Source: Blastocatellia bacterium AA13 (GTDB taxonomy: Bacteria > Acidobacteriota > Blastocatellia > UBA7656). From it: DNA of 51,044 nucleotides. Position numbers and translations under genes: made by a program. How positions within the stretch are numbered: position 1 is the first letter of the stretch; the number at the start of each line of letters is the position of its first letter. The stretch spans positions 1 to 51,044 of the forward strand of contig QHVH01000037.1 in the NCBI GenBank assembly GCA_003222245.1, written 5' to 3'. This document shows, piece after piece, positions 18,809 through 29,371 of this stretch. The notes under the pieces were generated by a model, which saw only the letters and a list, made by a program, of their open reading frames with translations, ran no database searches and was not told the origin of the DNA.

Positions 18809-20368
18809 ATGCAGGTCGATTCAACCGAACCAACACGCTGGTATAACTCCACGCCTCTAGTCATTTTATTATCTCTGCTGATTCCGCCAGTTGGGCTAAT
18901 GCTGCTGTGGGCGAGCCCACACTTCGAAACCCAGCGTAAGATCCTGGGCTCGATGCTTATTGCGGCGCTCATGGGAGCATACGTATTCATTGTCGTCCCG
19001 GGGCCAATCAGGTCATTTTTAGGAGTACGAGGCTCCAGCACGGAAGCTCACTACGACGAGGTCGAACGCCATCGCGCTTCGCAGCGAGCATCCGAACCGG
19101 CGGCCGCAAGCGCGGAGAATGCGCCTTCGTCAGCCGGCGAGCCGGCGGTCGGTTCGAGTGCGACACCGGCCGCGGCAAAGTCCGAAGCCGACGCAAAACC
19201 AGCCAAATTGATTCGTAACTACTGGACCGATTTTCGAGGCCCGAAGCGCGATGGTCGATACGACGAGATGCCGGTTCTGACGCAATGGCCTTCGGCAGGC
19301 TTATCCCCGGTTTGGCGGCAGCCCATTGGCGGAGGCTATTCCTCGTTCACGATAGCGGAAGGGCGCGCCTACACAATCGAGCAACGTCGGCGTCAGGAGT
19401 TGGTTGCGGCTTATGATCTTGAAACCGGCAGAGAGTTATGGGTGCACCCCTGGGACGCCGAATTCACCGACGAGATGGGCGACGGACCTCGTGCGACTCC
19501 GACATGGAATGAAGGCCGCCTTTATGCGCTCGGCGGAACCGGGATTTTGCATTGCATTGAAGCGAAGAGCGGAAAACTGATCTGGTCCAGAGACGTGTTG
19601 AAGGAAAACGGCGGCTCGAATCTTCAATGGGGCACGGCAGCTTCGCCTCTAGTCGTAGACGATAAGGTAATCGTCACGCCCGGAGGCTCGGGCAAATCGA
19701 TTGTAGCTTACAACAAGCTGACCGGAGTACCGGTGTGGCAGTCGCTCAGTGACCGTTCATCGTATACCTCGCCGATGCTGGCGACGCTCGCCGGGAAGCG
19801 ACAGGTGATCGTAGTGACCGCTACGCGAGTCGTCGGTCTGGACGTGGACAGCGGATCTTTGTTGTGGGGGATTCTCTGGGACACTCAGATGGGGATCAAT
19901 ATCTCTCAGCCGATCATTGTGAACGAGAACCGCTTCTTTATCTCGGCGGGCTATGGGAAAGGAGCCGCGCTTGTGGAGATCACATCGACCGGGAGCGGCT
20001 ACGCGGCGAGGAGCGTCTGGCAAAACAACTCGATGAAGAACAAGTTCAACAGCTCGGTTCTTCACGAAGGATACGTCTATGGACTGGACGAAGGCATTCT
20101 CACCTGCGTGAACGTCGAAACGGGCGAGCGAAAATGGAAGGGCGGCCGCTACGGATACGGCCAGGTGCTGCTCGCGAGCGGCCGGCTGATTGTCATGAGC
20201 GACAACGGAGATCTGGCGCTTGTTAAAGCCTCACCGGACCAGTATTCGGAGATATCCAGATTCGCCGCGCTCGAGGGAAAGTGCTGGAACTATCCCGCGA
20301 TAGCGAATGGGCTCCTGCTGGTTCGCAACCAGACGCAGATGGCGTGCTACAACATCGCCGCGCGTTGA
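18809..20368 (+). CDS. membrane-anchored PQQ/BamB-like beta-propeller protein
   Basis: 519 residues; ATG at 18809 with GGAG upstream. Two hydrophobic segments lie at about 16-34 and 44-64, then an Ala/Pro/Ser-rich linker, then YWTDFRGPKRDGRY which is typical of the start of PQQ-like propellers in Planctomycetes and Acidobacteria. Blades repeat patterns like AYDLETGRELW, CIEAKSGKLIW, AYNKLTGVPVWQ, CVNVETGERKW. No dehydrogenase catalytic residues are evident, so a binding or scaffold role outside the cytoplasmic membrane is more likely than quinoprotein catalysis. It is monocistronic by appearance, ending at a strong bidirectional terminator. Confidence 0.85.
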   Translation: MQVDSTEPTRWYNSTPLVILLSLLIPPVGLMLLWASPHFETQRKILGSMLIAALMGAYVFIVVPGPIRSFLGVRGSSTEAHYDEVERHRASQRASEPAAASAENAPSSAGEPAVGSSATPAAAKSEADAKPAKLIRNYWTDFRGPKRDGRYDEMPVLTQWPSAGLSPVWRQPIGGGYSSFTIAEGRAYTIEQRRRQELVAAYDLETGRELWVHPWDAEFTDEMGDGPRATPTWNEGRLYALGGTGILHCIEAKSGKLIWSRDVLKENGGSNLQWGTAASPLVVDDKVIVTPGGSGKSIVAYNKLTGVPVWQSLSDRSSYTSPMLATLAGKRQVIVVTATRVVGLDVDSGSLLWGILWDTQMGINISQPIIVNENRFFISAGYGKGAALVEITSTGSGYAARSVWQNNSMKNKFNSSVLHEGYVYGLDEGILTCVNVETGERKWKGGRYGYGQVLLASGRLIVMSDNGDLALVKASPDQYSEISRFAALEGKCWNYPAIANGLLLVRNQTQMACYNIAAR

Positions 20369-20382
20369 CGCGCTCGATATCG

Positions 20383-20415
20383 GAAAGGGGCGCGTGCTTC
20401 GCGGTTGCCCCTTTC
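20383..20415. terminator. bidirectional terminator hairpin
   Basis: GAAAGGGGC (20383-20391) pairs perfectly with GCCCCTTTC (20407-20415) over a 15-base loop that can itself pair GCG with CGC. It lies between two convergent genes (propeller, plus strand; TonB receptor, minus strand) and can serve both. Confidence 0.75.
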
Positions 20416-20446
20416 TGCCTTAATGGTCCTCGATTTTGCCTGAGCG

Positions 20447-23400
20447 CTAAAACAACAGCTTCAGTCCAAATTGGATATGTCGCGGACTCTGCGCCGAGAG
20501 AATTTTGCCGAACGTCGGTGATCCAACGAAGTTGTCCGGTAAATCAAAATTCGGATGGTTGAAAAGGTTGAACGCCTCAGCCCTGAACTGAATGTTGAAC
20601 CGCTCTTTAACCGTCGTGTTCTTCACCAGCGACGCATTGACGTTGTAGAACCCCGGTCCATCCAGGATGTTCCTGCCGGCGTTTCCAAACGAGCCGAAAG
20701 CCGGAATAGCAAACGCGGCTGTGTTGAACCATTGATCGGGCCCGCGATGAGAAACGCTCGCGGAGCCGACGACATTTGGCCGGTCATTGGCTCCAAAACC
20801 GAGACTTGATCTGCCGGTGTTGCTGTTGTCGATGTCCGGCAGCAGCGCAATGGTAAACGGCCTGCCGCTTTGCAGAGTGACGATGCCGTAGGTCTGCCAG
20901 CCGGAAAGCAGCGAGCTTAGCAGGCCTCGCTCTCCGATAAGCGTGTGGCCCTTGCCGATCGGAATATCGTAGGAGTAACTGAACGACAGCCGATGCCTCA
21001 CATCAAAATTCGAGCGCCCGCGCTCGGCGGCGGGATTCAAGCTATCCTGCGGAAAATTCGGATCGCCTGCGCTGGAAAAGAAATTCGATGCATCGTCGAT
21101 CGATTTTGACCACGTGTACGAGGACAGGAACGAGAGCCCATGATCGAGCCGCTGCTGGAAAGTTGCCTGCAAGCTGTTGTAGGACGAACTCGCGCGCGAT
21201 TCGATCTCGGTTATGTCGGCAAACTGCAGCACCGGGCGCGGATTGAAAGGGGCCGGACTCGGCGCGGGTTGATTGATGTCCCGCGACGCGATCAGCTTCG
21301 TGCCTTTTGAACCCACATATGAGACTTCCAGAATGCGATTCCTGCCGAGCTGTTGCTGAATGCCGAGGCTCCATTGCTGCACATACGGAGTCCGGAGATC
21401 GCGCTGGAATGCCAACGCCGAGCTTGGAACCGGAATCGGGAAGAAACTCGGAAACGGATCGCTCAACGTCAACGGCGGAAGCCCTTGAACGGGGAAGAAG
21501 ATCTTAAGGTCGAAGAACGGCGCGTTGAAGTACAATCCTTCGCTGGTCGCCAGCGCCGATTGATCATAATAAATTCCATAACCCGCCCGCAGAACCGTCG
21601 AGTCTCTTATAGTCCAGGCCAGCCCCACTCGCGGAGCCCAGTTGTTCAAGTCCGAATCGTATCCGCTCCTGGGAACGCCGTTGGAGCCGACGCGAACCAG
21701 CGACTGCGTAGTGGCGTCATAGATGTTCGCGCGGTCTTCAGCATCGACTCCTGGTGTGTTGTATTCGTACCGGACCCCAAACGACAGTGTTAGATTGTGC
21801 GCGATTCTATAGTCGTCGTGACCATAAAAATTGTAGCTCTTCGTTCGAAGATGCTGAGGGTTGTCGAGCCTTGCGCCGCCGGTCAATGCGGGGAGTCCAA
21901 GCAACAAATCCGCGAGCGCGTTGCCTGTATACGCCCGCGAAGAAAACGTAAGAAAGCCTCGCGACTCCACATCGCGAAATGCATTCTGCTGCACCGCCCG
22001 GAAATCAAAGCCGAATTTGACCAGATGCCGGCCTCTTGCGTAGCTCGCGTGATCGAGCACTTGATAGGTATTCGTAACACTGTGCTGCGGATTGTTGATC
22101 TCGTCGCCGAGCGGTGAAAACCCGTCGATCGTCGTGAAGCTCAGCCCGAAGTCTCGCGGGTTGGTCGACAACTCCGGCAGCCCGACTTTGTTATTAAGGC
22201 TGGTTCCCAGATTTTCCTGAAACACGCCGGCGGCCACGCGATTGAAAGCCAACCGCGCATCGTTGACCAGATGCGGCGAAAAAATATGGGTCTCGCTGAT
22301 CATCGCATTCTGAGCACGCCTCGGTATATCGGTTCCAAAGCCGGGAACGGACGAGAACCCGGCGCTCGAGAACGGCTCAAACAGGCTTCGATCCGTGAAG
22401 CTGTATCTGAATGCCAGCGTCGAAGCGCTTCCCATCATATGGTCGACCCGCACGTCGAAATCGTCATTGCGGTCGCGAAGCGCAGGCGACGACACGAAAT
22501 TGCGCAGCGGGGTCGATCGGTTCGGAGCCGGATAGAGCGCCGCGATAGCACGGCCAATGGGGTTTTGAAACTGATCAGGTATGACGCCGCCGGGAAACGG
22601 TTGTTGGGTGAAGGGATTGATCGGAGCCGGGAACAAGCTATGCGAAAAGTCTCCGCGCCTCTCCTCAAGCGTAGGCACGTTGGTCACGCGAGTTATTCCT
22701 TCACGCACTCGCGTCCCCTCATAGTCCGCGAAGAAAAACGTTCGATTCCTGGCGATGGGACCGCCCATCGAGAACCCGAACTGATTGCGCTGGTATCTTG
22801 GCGCGGACTCGTCGGCAGGCGCGAAGAAATTCCGCGCATCCAACGCGGCATTTCGGAAGAACTCATATGCGGTTCCATGAAATGAGTTCGATCCCGACTT
22901 GAGCACCGTATTAACCTGGGCTCCCGCGTTTCGGCCGAACGACGCGTCGTACGTGCTGGTCAGCATCTCGAATTCTCGCACGGCGTCGACCGGCGGTTTG
23001 ACCGCGATGGTGTTCAGTTTCGGATCGACGTTGTAGACGCCATCGAGGAGGAAGTTGTTCGAATCTTCTCTTGCGCCGTTGACATTGAAGGCGAAATCGC
23101 CGCGAACCGATCCGGCGGAGCCCGGCGCAGCCGGCACGGCTCCTGTTACCAGAAGGCTGAGATCCAGGAAGTTGCGGCCGTCGAGTGGGAGCCCTACGAT
23201 CTCGCGATTCGCGATGACATTGCCGATCGCAGGCGTATCTTTCTTCAGTTGCGCGCGAGGAGCGATCACGGTCACTTCTTCGGTGATGGCTCCGACTTCG
23301 AGAGCGACATTGACGCGAATTTCCTGATTGACGTGAACCGTGAGTAGTTGAATGAATTTTTTATGCCCGGTGCTTTCAGCTTCTAATCGATAAATACCGG

Positions 23401-23689
23401 GAGGCAGCGATGGCACCGCGAACTCGCCTTCTCGGCCGCTCGTAGTTTCGCGAATCTCTCCCGTCTCCTGATCGATCAATCTGATCTTCGCTCCCGAAAG
23501 CACGGCCTTTGCGGAATCGGTCACGGCGCCCCTAACGGACGCGCGATGTGTCTGCGCGGCTGTCGCCGGAAGGGGACTTACGACCGAAGAAATCAATATG
23601 AGAGCGGCGGTGATAACGCGCGGCCTGAAGAAATCAGGACGAGAAGGGGCTAAGTGAGCGACGGATAGAGAACGACGGATTAGATTCAC
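20447..23689 (-). CDS. Oar-like TonB-dependent outer-membrane receptor
   Basis: 1080 residues. A signal peptide ends near ATAAQ (about 45), followed by a carboxypeptidase-regulatory-like domain ([20 protein letters not shown]...[17 protein letters not shown]), then a plug ([56 protein letters not shown]) and a large barrel ending in Phe (GLKLLF). Such proteins are expanded in Acidobacteriota and import or bind large substrates at the outer membrane with TonB/ExbB energy. GTG start at 23689 with AGGAGA upstream. It is alone on its strand. No N-terminal anti-sigma-signalling extension is visible, so transcriptional signalling is not suggested. Confidence 0.92.
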   Translation of the reverse strand: MNLIRRSLSVAHLAPSRPDFFRPRVITAALILISSVVSPLPATAAQTHRASVRGAVTDSAKAVLSGAKIRLIDQETGEIRETTSGREGEFAVPSLPPGIYRLEAESTGHKKFIQLLTVHVNQEIRVNVALEVGAITEEVTVIAPRAQLKKDTPAIGNVIANREIVGLPLDGRNFLDLSLLVTGAVPAAPGSAGSVRGDFAFNVNGAREDSNNFLLDGVYNVDPKLNTIAVKPPVDAVREFEMLTSTYDASFGRNAGAQVNTVLKSGSNSFHGTAYEFFRNAALDARNFFAPADESAPRYQRNQFGFSMGGPIARNRTFFFADYEGTRVREGITRVTNVPTLEERRGDFSHSLFPAPINPFTQQPFPGGVIPDQFQNPIGRAIAALYPAPNRSTPLRNFVSSPALRDRNDDFDVRVDHMMGSASTLAFRYSFTDRSLFEPFSSAGFSSVPGFGTDIPRRAQNAMISETHIFSPHLVNDARLAFNRVAAGVFQENLGTSLNNKVGLPELSTNPRDFGLSFTTIDGFSPLGDEINNPQHSVTNTYQVLDHASYARGRHLVKFGFDFRAVQQNAFRDVESRGFLTFSSRAYTGNALADLLLGLPALTGGARLDNPQHLRTKSYNFYGHDDYRIAHNLTLSFGVRYEYNTPGVDAEDRANIYDATTQSLVRVGSNGVPRSGYDSDLNNWAPRVGLAWTIRDSTVLRAGYGIYYDQSALATSEGLYFNAPFFDLKIFFPVQGLPPLTLSDPFPSFFPIPVPSSALAFQRDLRTPYVQQWSLGIQQQLGRNRILEVSYVGSKGTKLIASRDINQPAPSPAPFNPRPVLQFADITEIESRASSSYNSLQATFQQRLDHGLSFLSSYTWSKSIDDASNFFSSAGDPNFPQDSLNPAAERGRSNFDVRHRLSFSYSYDIPIGKGHTLIGERGLLSSLLSGWQTYGIVTLQSGRPFTIALLPDIDNSNTGRSSLGFGANDRPNVVGSASVSHRGPDQWFNTAAFAIPAFGSFGNAGRNILDGPGFYNVNASLVKNTTVKERFNIQFRAEAFNLFNHPNFDLPDNFVGSPTFGKILSAQSPRHIQFGLKLLF

Positions 23690-24134
23690 GGTTTATCAAG
23701 TCTCCTGGGTGGATTCCACTGCCGAACGCCAAAATATCCGGACAAGTTTCTCATTGGAATGGACTGTTCTGTCAACGAGATTGTTGCGATAGGGTTCGTA
23801 GTCGTCGCCGTCAAAGACTACTCGATTTACGCGTGAGACGTGACAGTACAGCAGTTTTGCTTGTGCTAACAACGATCCCGAAAGCGTTATATTTGAGCGC
23901 GCTAAGTTCGAGCCAACGAACAAGATCAAAAAAATCTCAGGACGCGAAGGTTGGGTTAACGCCGCCGATTTTTAAAATTCGCCTCCATACTTTTCACACA
24001 TCATTCGCGGCCGGCCTTTGAATCACGGGCGAAGAGATCAGCGCAGGCGGGCGAAATTCTTGACACTTTTTTGAGCGCCATGCTAGGTTTCGTCCCTTGA
24101 ACTGCGGACAAGATTCTCGATAGGAGACGACACT
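23690..24134. other. divergent promoter region between TonB receptor and ATP synthase genes
   Basis: About 445 bp without a supported gene. It must hold promoters for the receptor (minus) and the ATP synthase series (plus). Near 24058-24100 the plus strand reads TTGACACTTTTTTGAGCGCCATGCTAGGTT, that is a consensus-like TTGACA near 24059 with a plausible -10 (GCTAGG) after about 17 bases, ahead of the b' gene. The promoter reading is inference. Confidence 0.45.
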
Positions 24135-24617
24135 TTGGTCACGGCGGTGGTGCTTGCTGCGGAGGGCACGGGCAACATAATCAACCCGGACGGCTCGCTC
24201 GTTGTTATCTTATTTCTTTTCCTCTTTTTTGTATTCTTCCTCAATCGAATTTTTTTCAAACCGATCGGTCGTATTCTCGACGAACGTGAGCGATTAACCG
24301 AGGGAGCCAGGGTCGAAGCCCGAGCCGCGGTCGGACAGTTCAAACGCAAGCTGGCCGACTATGAGGAGCGGATTCGCCTCGCACGAGGCGAGTCTTATCG
24401 CTTTCTCGAACAACATAGGGCAGAAGCCTTGGCCCGCAGGGGTCAACGCGTCGAAGAAGCACGACAGGCCGCCGCATCAAGCATCGAACAAGCAAAAGGG
24501 GATATCGCGCGACAAACCGAGCAGGCTCGCGCCTCGCTTGCCGCCGAAGCAAGCCAGATCGCCGGCAGCATTGCGCAAACCGTCCTCGGCCGCGCGGTAA
24601 GCGGGGGAGGAGATTGA
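24135..24617 (+). CDS. atpF: F-type ATP synthase subunit b' (first of two b-type subunits)
   Basis: 160 residues: one N-terminal membrane helix (about 17-40, Phe/Leu-rich), then a long charged coiled coil with Glu/Arg/Ala repeats (DERERLTEGARVEARAAVG onward), the form of an F0 peripheral-stalk b or b' subunit. TTG start at 24135 with TAGGAGA eight bases upstream. It overlaps the second b-type gene by 4 bp. Which of the two is formally b and which b' cannot be fixed without alignment. Confidence 0.88.
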   Translation: MVTAVVLAAEGTGNIINPDGSLVVILFLFLFFVFFLNRIFFKPIGRILDERERLTEGARVEARAAVGQFKRKLADYEERIRLARGESYRFLEQHRAEALARRGQRVEEARQAAASSIEQAKGDIARQTEQARASLAAEASQIAGSIAQTVLGRAVSGGGD

Positions 24618-25192
24618 TGCCCGGGCTGCCAGACCTGTTATCGGCGATCATCCATTCACAGTCATGCTGCCTCGCCCTTTTCGAGGGCAGTCTGTTGTCG
24701 AACCCTGATGTTTGGAGAGTCGCTAATCTATTAGTATTCGTCGCTATTCTTGTTTACATCCTGCGGAACAAGATCGGTATTGGGAAAGTATTCGATCAAC
24801 GCGGCCAGTCTATTGTTAAGGATTTAGAAGAAGCTAGACGCGAAAAGCAGGAAGCTCAACAAAGGCTCGATGAAGTTCTGGATCGGCTGAAGAAGCTCGA
24901 TCAGGAAGTAGCGGAAATCAAGGCGCAAGCCGAGCTTGAAGCGCAAAAGGAAGACGAACGGCTGAGACTGGCTGCCGAAGCCGACGCGGACAAGATCCAG
25001 CAGACCGCTCGCCGCGAGATCGAAGGCGCTATGAAGGCTGCCAGAGCCGAGTTGCGGGCGTTCGTTTCGGAGAACGCGGTTACGATGGCGGAAGGCTTGA
25101 TCAGGCGCGAGATGCGGCCGGAGGACAGCTCGCGGATTCTGAGCGAATACGCGCGCGAGCTAGCGGGCAAAGCTGACGGAGGTCACGGATGA
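24614..25192 (+). CDS. atpF: F-type ATP synthase subunit b
   Basis: 192 residues. A single membrane helix near 34-50 (VANLLVFVAILVYIL) is followed by an uninterrupted coiled coil (LEEARREKQEAQQRLDEVL onward) and a C-terminal delta-binding part. Together with the preceding subunit it would form a heterodimeric peripheral stalk, as in cyanobacteria and many other phyla. Starts with overlapping ATG codons at 24614 and 24617; the gene overlaps atpH by 4 bp, so translation is coupled. Confidence 0.9.
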   Translation: MMPGLPDLLSAIIHSQSCCLALFEGSLLSNPDVWRVANLLVFVAILVYILRNKIGIGKVFDQRGQSIVKDLEEARREKQEAQQRLDEVLDRLKKLDQEVAEIKAQAELEAQKEDERLRLAAEADADKIQQTARREIEGAMKAARAELRAFVSENAVTMAEGLIRREMRPEDSSRILSEYARELAGKADGGHG

Positions 25193-25734
25193 GCATCATT
25201 GCCGTAGCGCGCCGCTATGCCGAGGCGCTTGCCGACGTCGCAATCAACGCTAAAAAGGCCGAGGAAACGGATCGGGAGCTCCTTATCCTTTCAGAGTTGT
25301 TCGCGCGAAACCGGGAACTGCGAACGATGTATTCCAGCCCGATCGTGAAGCGAAAGGACAAAGAGGCCGTCCTCGAGTTGCTCATCGCACGTTTGAAGCC
25401 CGGCGCGATCACCGCCAATCTCTTGAGAACTCTTTTGCAGCACCACAGGCTACACAATCTGGACGTCATTTATCGGGAGTTCCGGCGTGAGATGGACCGG
25501 CGTCAGGGAATCGTGCAGGCGGAAGTTACCACGGCCAGCCCCCTCGATAACTCTCAACAGAATATGCTTGTCGCTGAGCTTCAGTCGATTACCGGCAAGA
25601 AAATCAATATTGAATATAAAGTGGACGGCTCGCTTATTGGCGGAGCCGTCACCCGGCTTGGCTCCGTGGTTTATGACGGTTCAATCAAGACGAAGCTGAA
25701 GGCCATACAACAGCAGCTAAAGACCGCGGAGTAG
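25189..25734 (+). CDS. atpH: F-type ATP synthase subunit delta
   Basis: 181 residues, normal length for the OSCP/delta family: IAVARRYAEALADVAI at the start and the C-terminal signature GKKINIEYKVDGSLIGGAVTRLG with YDGSIKTKL. It joins the peripheral stalk to the top of the alpha3-beta3 head. It begins inside the end of the b gene (4-bp overlap). A 140-bp gap with a possible hairpin (TCGGTC near 25766 pairing with GACCGA near 25792) follows before atpA. Confidence 0.93.
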   Translation: MSIIAVARRYAEALADVAINAKKAEETDRELLILSELFARNRELRTMYSSPIVKRKDKEAVLELLIARLKPGAITANLLRTLLQHHRLHNLDVIYREFRREMDRRQGIVQAEVTTASPLDNSQQNMLVAELQSITGKKINIEYKVDGSLIGGAVTRLGSVVYDGSIKTKLKAIQQQLKTAE

Positions 25735-25874
25735 CGGAGTTCCGCCGCAACCATAATTCGGGCGATCGGTCGGTCTACAGGGCGAATTCCTGACCGAAGG
25801 GCGATAGAGTTTGAAATCCGTTACGGAATTTATATTGGACTTGGCGGTGCTTCGGGCGTACACGGGGGAATAAT

Positions 25875-27425
25875 ATGGAAGGAATCAGAGCGGACGAGAT
25901 TAGCAAGATAATACGGCAGAGGCTTGAAGGTTACGACACGAGCCTCGAGGTGACCGAGGTTGGCAGCGTTATTCAGGTGGGCGACGGAATCGCGGAAGTA
26001 TTCGGTCTCGACCGCGTCATGGCCGGAGAGCTGTTGGCCCTGCCTCACGACGTCGCGGGCATCGCGCTCAATCTCGAAGAAGACAAAGTCGGCGCCGTGC
26101 TCTTCGGCGACTACAACAAGATAAAAGAAGGGGACGAGGTTCGCCGAACGAAGCGGATTATGTCAATTCCGGTCGGAGAGGAGATGATCGGCCGCGTAGT
26201 CGATCCGCTCGCAAGACCGATTGATGGACAGGGCCCGATTGATACCGGCGGAAAATTCAACCCGCTCGAGAAACTCGCGCCGGGCGTCATCGATCGCCAG
26301 CCGGTGCGAGAGCCTATGCTGACCGGGCTGAAGGCAATCGACTCGATGGTTCCCATTGGCCGCGGCCAGCGCGAGCTCATAATCGGCGACCGCCAGACCG
26401 GCAAAACCGCGATTGCCGTAGACACGATCATCAACTCGAAAGGCAAGGATCTGATCTGCATCTACATCGCGATCGGCCAGAAGGAATCCACTGTCGCGCA
26501 GGTTCGCAAAACCCTCGAAGATAACGACGCGATGTCGTATACGATCATCGTCGATGCGTCCGCGTCGGCTCCGGCGGCGATGCAGTACATTGCTCCGTAT
26601 GCTGGCTGCGCAATGGGAGAGTACTTCCGCGACCGCGGTCAGCACGCCCTCTGCATATATGACGATCTTTCCAAGCACGCGTGGGCATACCGCGCGATAT
26701 CGCTGCTGTTGAGACGGCCGCCCGGTCGAGAAGCTTATCCGGGAGACGTCTTCTATCTCCACTCACGGCTGTTGGAGCGCGCCGCAAAGCTCTCCGATCA
26801 GCGGGGCGGCGGCAGCCTCACCGCGTTGCCGGTGATCGAAACCCAGGCGGGCGACCTTTCGGCTTATATTCCGACCAACGTCATTTCGATAACCGATGGG
26901 CAGATTTTTCTCGAATCTGATCTGTTCAATTCTGGAGTTCGGCCCGCGATCAACGTCGGGAACTCGGTCAGCCGCGTCGGGGGCTCGGCCCAGATCAGGG
27001 CGATGAGACAGGTGGCGGGCACTTTGAGGCTTGATCTCGCTCAATTCCGAGACCTGGCTGCATTCGCTCAGTTCGGCTCCGAAGAAGATCTGGACAAGGC
27101 AACGCAAGCGCAGCTCAAGCGAGGACGTCGATTGGTTGAAGTGCTCAAGCAGCCTCAGTACTCGCCGATGGCCGTTGAAGAACAGGTTCTGATCATTTGG
27201 GCCGGAACGAACGGCCAGCTCGACGACCTGGAGGTCGAACAGGTGCGCGCGTTCGAGCAGGGTCTTATCGAGTTCTGCCGGAACACTCGCGGTTCGCTTT
27301 TGCAAAACATCGCGGAGAAAAAGATCCTCACGGATGAGCTCAAGGAAGAGATGAAAACCGCGGTAACCGAGTTCAAAGGACGCTTTGCCTCAGGAGCCGG
27401 GAGGAAAGCTGCCGCCAGCTTATAA
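25875..27425 (+). CDS. atpA: F-type ATP synthase subunit alpha
   Basis: 516 residues. Walker A is GDRQTGKT at about 169-176, and the alpha signature [17 protein letters not shown] lies near residue 355-371. The N-terminal beta-barrel ([20 protein letters not shown]) and C-terminal helical bundle are complete. It is the non-catalytic nucleotide-binding subunit of F1. ATG at 25875 with GGGGGA upstream. The gamma gene follows by 6 bp. Confidence 0.97.
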   Translation: MEGIRADEISKIIRQRLEGYDTSLEVTEVGSVIQVGDGIAEVFGLDRVMAGELLALPHDVAGIALNLEEDKVGAVLFGDYNKIKEGDEVRRTKRIMSIPVGEEMIGRVVDPLARPIDGQGPIDTGGKFNPLEKLAPGVIDRQPVREPMLTGLKAIDSMVPIGRGQRELIIGDRQTGKTAIAVDTIINSKGKDLICIYIAIGQKESTVAQVRKTLEDNDAMSYTIIVDASASAPAAMQYIAPYAGCAMGEYFRDRGQHALCIYDDLSKHAWAYRAISLLLRRPPGREAYPGDVFYLHSRLLERAAKLSDQRGGGSLTALPVIETQAGDLSAYIPTNVISITDGQIFLESDLFNSGVRPAINVGNSVSRVGGSAQIRAMRQVAGTLRLDLAQFRDLAAFAQFGSEEDLDKATQAQLKRGRRLVEVLKQPQYSPMAVEEQVLIIWAGTNGQLDDLEVEQVRAFEQGLIEFCRNTRGSLLQNIAEKKILTDELKEEMKTAVTEFKGRFASGAGRKAAASL

Positions 27426-27431
27426 ACGGAT

Positions 27432-28322
27432 ATGGCAAACCTCCAGGACATAAGGCGGCGGATCAGATCCGTCCGCAATATGCAGCAGATCACCAAGGCG
27501 ATGAAGATGGTTGCCGCGGCGTATCTCAAGCGTTCGCAGGATCGCGTAATTGCCGCGCGGCCTTATGCGCAGGCAATGATGAGAGTGTTGAGCCGGCTGG
27601 CCGCGCGGGCGGGCGACTACCATCATCCGTTGCTGGATCCGCGAGGCGACCAGCATTACCTGCTGATACTTATTACTGGAGACAAGGGGCTCTGCGGAGC
27701 CTTTAACACCAATCTGATAAAAGCTGCCCAGAAATTCATTCGTGATAATTCCGGCAAACGGTTGGAGCTGGTCACAATCGGGCGAAAGGGCCGCGATTTC
27801 TTCAGGCGCCGCGGCATCCCCATTCTCAAGGAATATACCGATGTCGGGACCCGTGGAGTGAGCTACGGCAGGGCCGCGCAAATCGCGCGAGAGGTGATGG
27901 ACATCTACACGCAAGATGAATCAACCATAGACAGGGTTTTCATCGTCTATAGCGAGTTCAAATCGGTGCTATCGCAAAAGGCAGTCGTCAAGCGGCTTCT
28001 TCCGGTGGGCGCTGAAGAGCTTGCCGCGGGGCCGGCCTCGGGCGCGCCCGAGCCGGAGGTATTGGTCGACTATCTGTATGAGCAGCCGCCCGGCGAGATA
28101 TTCGGCAGGCTGCTTCCTCGTTACGTGGACACTCAGGTGTTCAGCGCCTTGCTTGAATCGGTAGCCAGCGAGCAGGGTTCGCGCATGACCGCTATGGACT
28201 CGGCGTCAAAGAATGCCGGCGAAGTAATAAACGATCTGACGCTCAACATGAATCGCGTGCGCCAGGCGTCCATCACTCGCGAGATAATCGAAGTCGTTTC
28301 AGGCGCTCAGGCGCTTGATTGA
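27432..28322 (+). CDS. atpG: F-type ATP synthase subunit gamma
   Basis: 296 residues: N-terminal coiled helix IRRRIRSVRNMQQITKAMKM, Rossmann-like middle (ITGDKGLCGAFN), and C-terminal helix with the family signature (SRMTAMDSASKNAGEVI, MNRVRQASITREIIEVVSGA). It is the central rotor shaft. Unusually for atp operons it is not followed by atpD (beta) and atpC (epsilon) but by a VanZ-like gene, so those subunits must be encoded elsewhere. Confidence 0.97.
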   Translation: MANLQDIRRRIRSVRNMQQITKAMKMVAAAYLKRSQDRVIAARPYAQAMMRVLSRLAARAGDYHHPLLDPRGDQHYLLILITGDKGLCGAFNTNLIKAAQKFIRDNSGKRLELVTIGRKGRDFFRRRGIPILKEYTDVGTRGVSYGRAAQIAREVMDIYTQDESTIDRVFIVYSEFKSVLSQKAVVKRLLPVGAEELAAGPASGAPEPEVLVDYLYEQPPGEIFGRLLPRYVDTQVFSALLESVASEQGSRMTAMDSASKNAGEVINDLTLNMNRVRQASITREIIEVVSGAQALD

Positions 28323-28500
28323 GGCAGCAATGTAATACATCGCGTCCACCGCGTTGAAACAAGGGGCTCCACATTAGGCTGCGAGCCCGGTCCACGCACT
28401 CCCCTGCTTTTCATAATCATTAGTCATGAGATCGGTTCAAGAGATTAATGGCGGCATAGCTTCAAGGCGCCGCCCTTTTGCGCCGCGTTGACGGTATGTG
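28323..28500. other. gap after atpG
   Basis: About 180 bp. GGGCTC near 28364 can pair with GAGCCC near 28383, giving a short hairpin without a T tract, perhaps a weak terminator. No gene seen. Confidence 0.3.
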
Positions 28501-28980
28501 ATGACCGCAAGTTCAACGCAAAACACGCTGTCGACCCGAATACTGAAGTACTGGCTTCCCGTGATGGCGATGCTTGGCGCGATGTACTATTTCTCGACCG
28601 ATGTTTTTTCCGGTGAAAACACGCGGAGCATCGTCGATATAGTGCTGACGCACCTTATTCGGCAACCCAGCTCGCGATTGATTGCGAGAGCAAACTACTT
28701 CGTACGTAAATCGGCTCACTTCACGGAATATGCGGTCCTGGCCGGGCTGCTCTTTCGCGCGTTCCGCGCGGACAGCGAGTTTCGATGGCGGGCGCGCTGG
28801 TTCGTCTATTCAATCGCGATCGTTGTGTCGTGGTCGTTGCTTGATGAGTTCCACCAGACCTTCACTCGCAAGCGCGGCGGCTCGATTTACGATTCAATGC
28901 TGGATATCTCGGGAGGGCTATTCGCTCTGCTTATCGTGTGGCTGCTTTCGTCGAGAAAGGGAAAGGTTCGCGAAGCATGA
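28501..28980 (+). CDS. VanZ-like membrane protein
   Basis: 159 residues with about four membrane helices and the VanZ motifs: RKSAHFTEYAVLAGLL, WSLLDEFHQTFTRKRGGSIYDSMLDISGG. In VanA clusters VanZ gives low-level teicoplanin resistance, but most homologues have no known role beyond the cell envelope. Start taken as ATG at 28501 (a GTG directly before it is also possible); no strong ribosome binding site is visible. Confidence 0.85.
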   Translation: MTASSTQNTLSTRILKYWLPVMAMLGAMYYFSTDVFSGENTRSIVDIVLTHLIRQPSSRLIARANYFVRKSAHFTEYAVLAGLLFRAFRADSEFRWRARWFVYSIAIVVSWSLLDEFHQTFTRKRGGSIYDSMLDISGGLFALLIVWLLSSRKGKVREA

Positions 28981-29371
28981 GGTTATTCGAGGCCAACACG
29001 CCTCGCTCGCTTTGATTTAGATACCCCCCGAAGGGCTCTCTCCTTCCGATCGGAAGTGCGATAGCGTCGCAAATGATCTCGGCCCATAACAGTAGTTGCC
29101 AGGAAAGCTTTTCCAACCTAACGACGGAGGCAGGTATGGCCGATCATATTCTGGTCCGTAACCATGAAGGTGGTCCCAGTCGCAAATATCCGCGGTAATC
29201 AGCTTCATCTGATAAGTGGGTTGGAAACCTGCGCGACAAGCACGAAGAGCAGGGCAGCCAGAATGCTACTACCCCTTGACCATTTTCAACCGATCACTTC
29301 GCCTCGCCGCCAATTGAAGAAACATTCAATGGCGAGTATAAGACTATTACTTTTTAAAGAAGGCGGTGACT
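28981..29371. other. intergenic region upstream of the S9 peptidase
   Basis: About 390 bp with no supported gene. Short frames overlap each other without binding sites. It probably contains the peptidase promoter. I see no repeat or RNA motif here. Confidence 0.4.
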
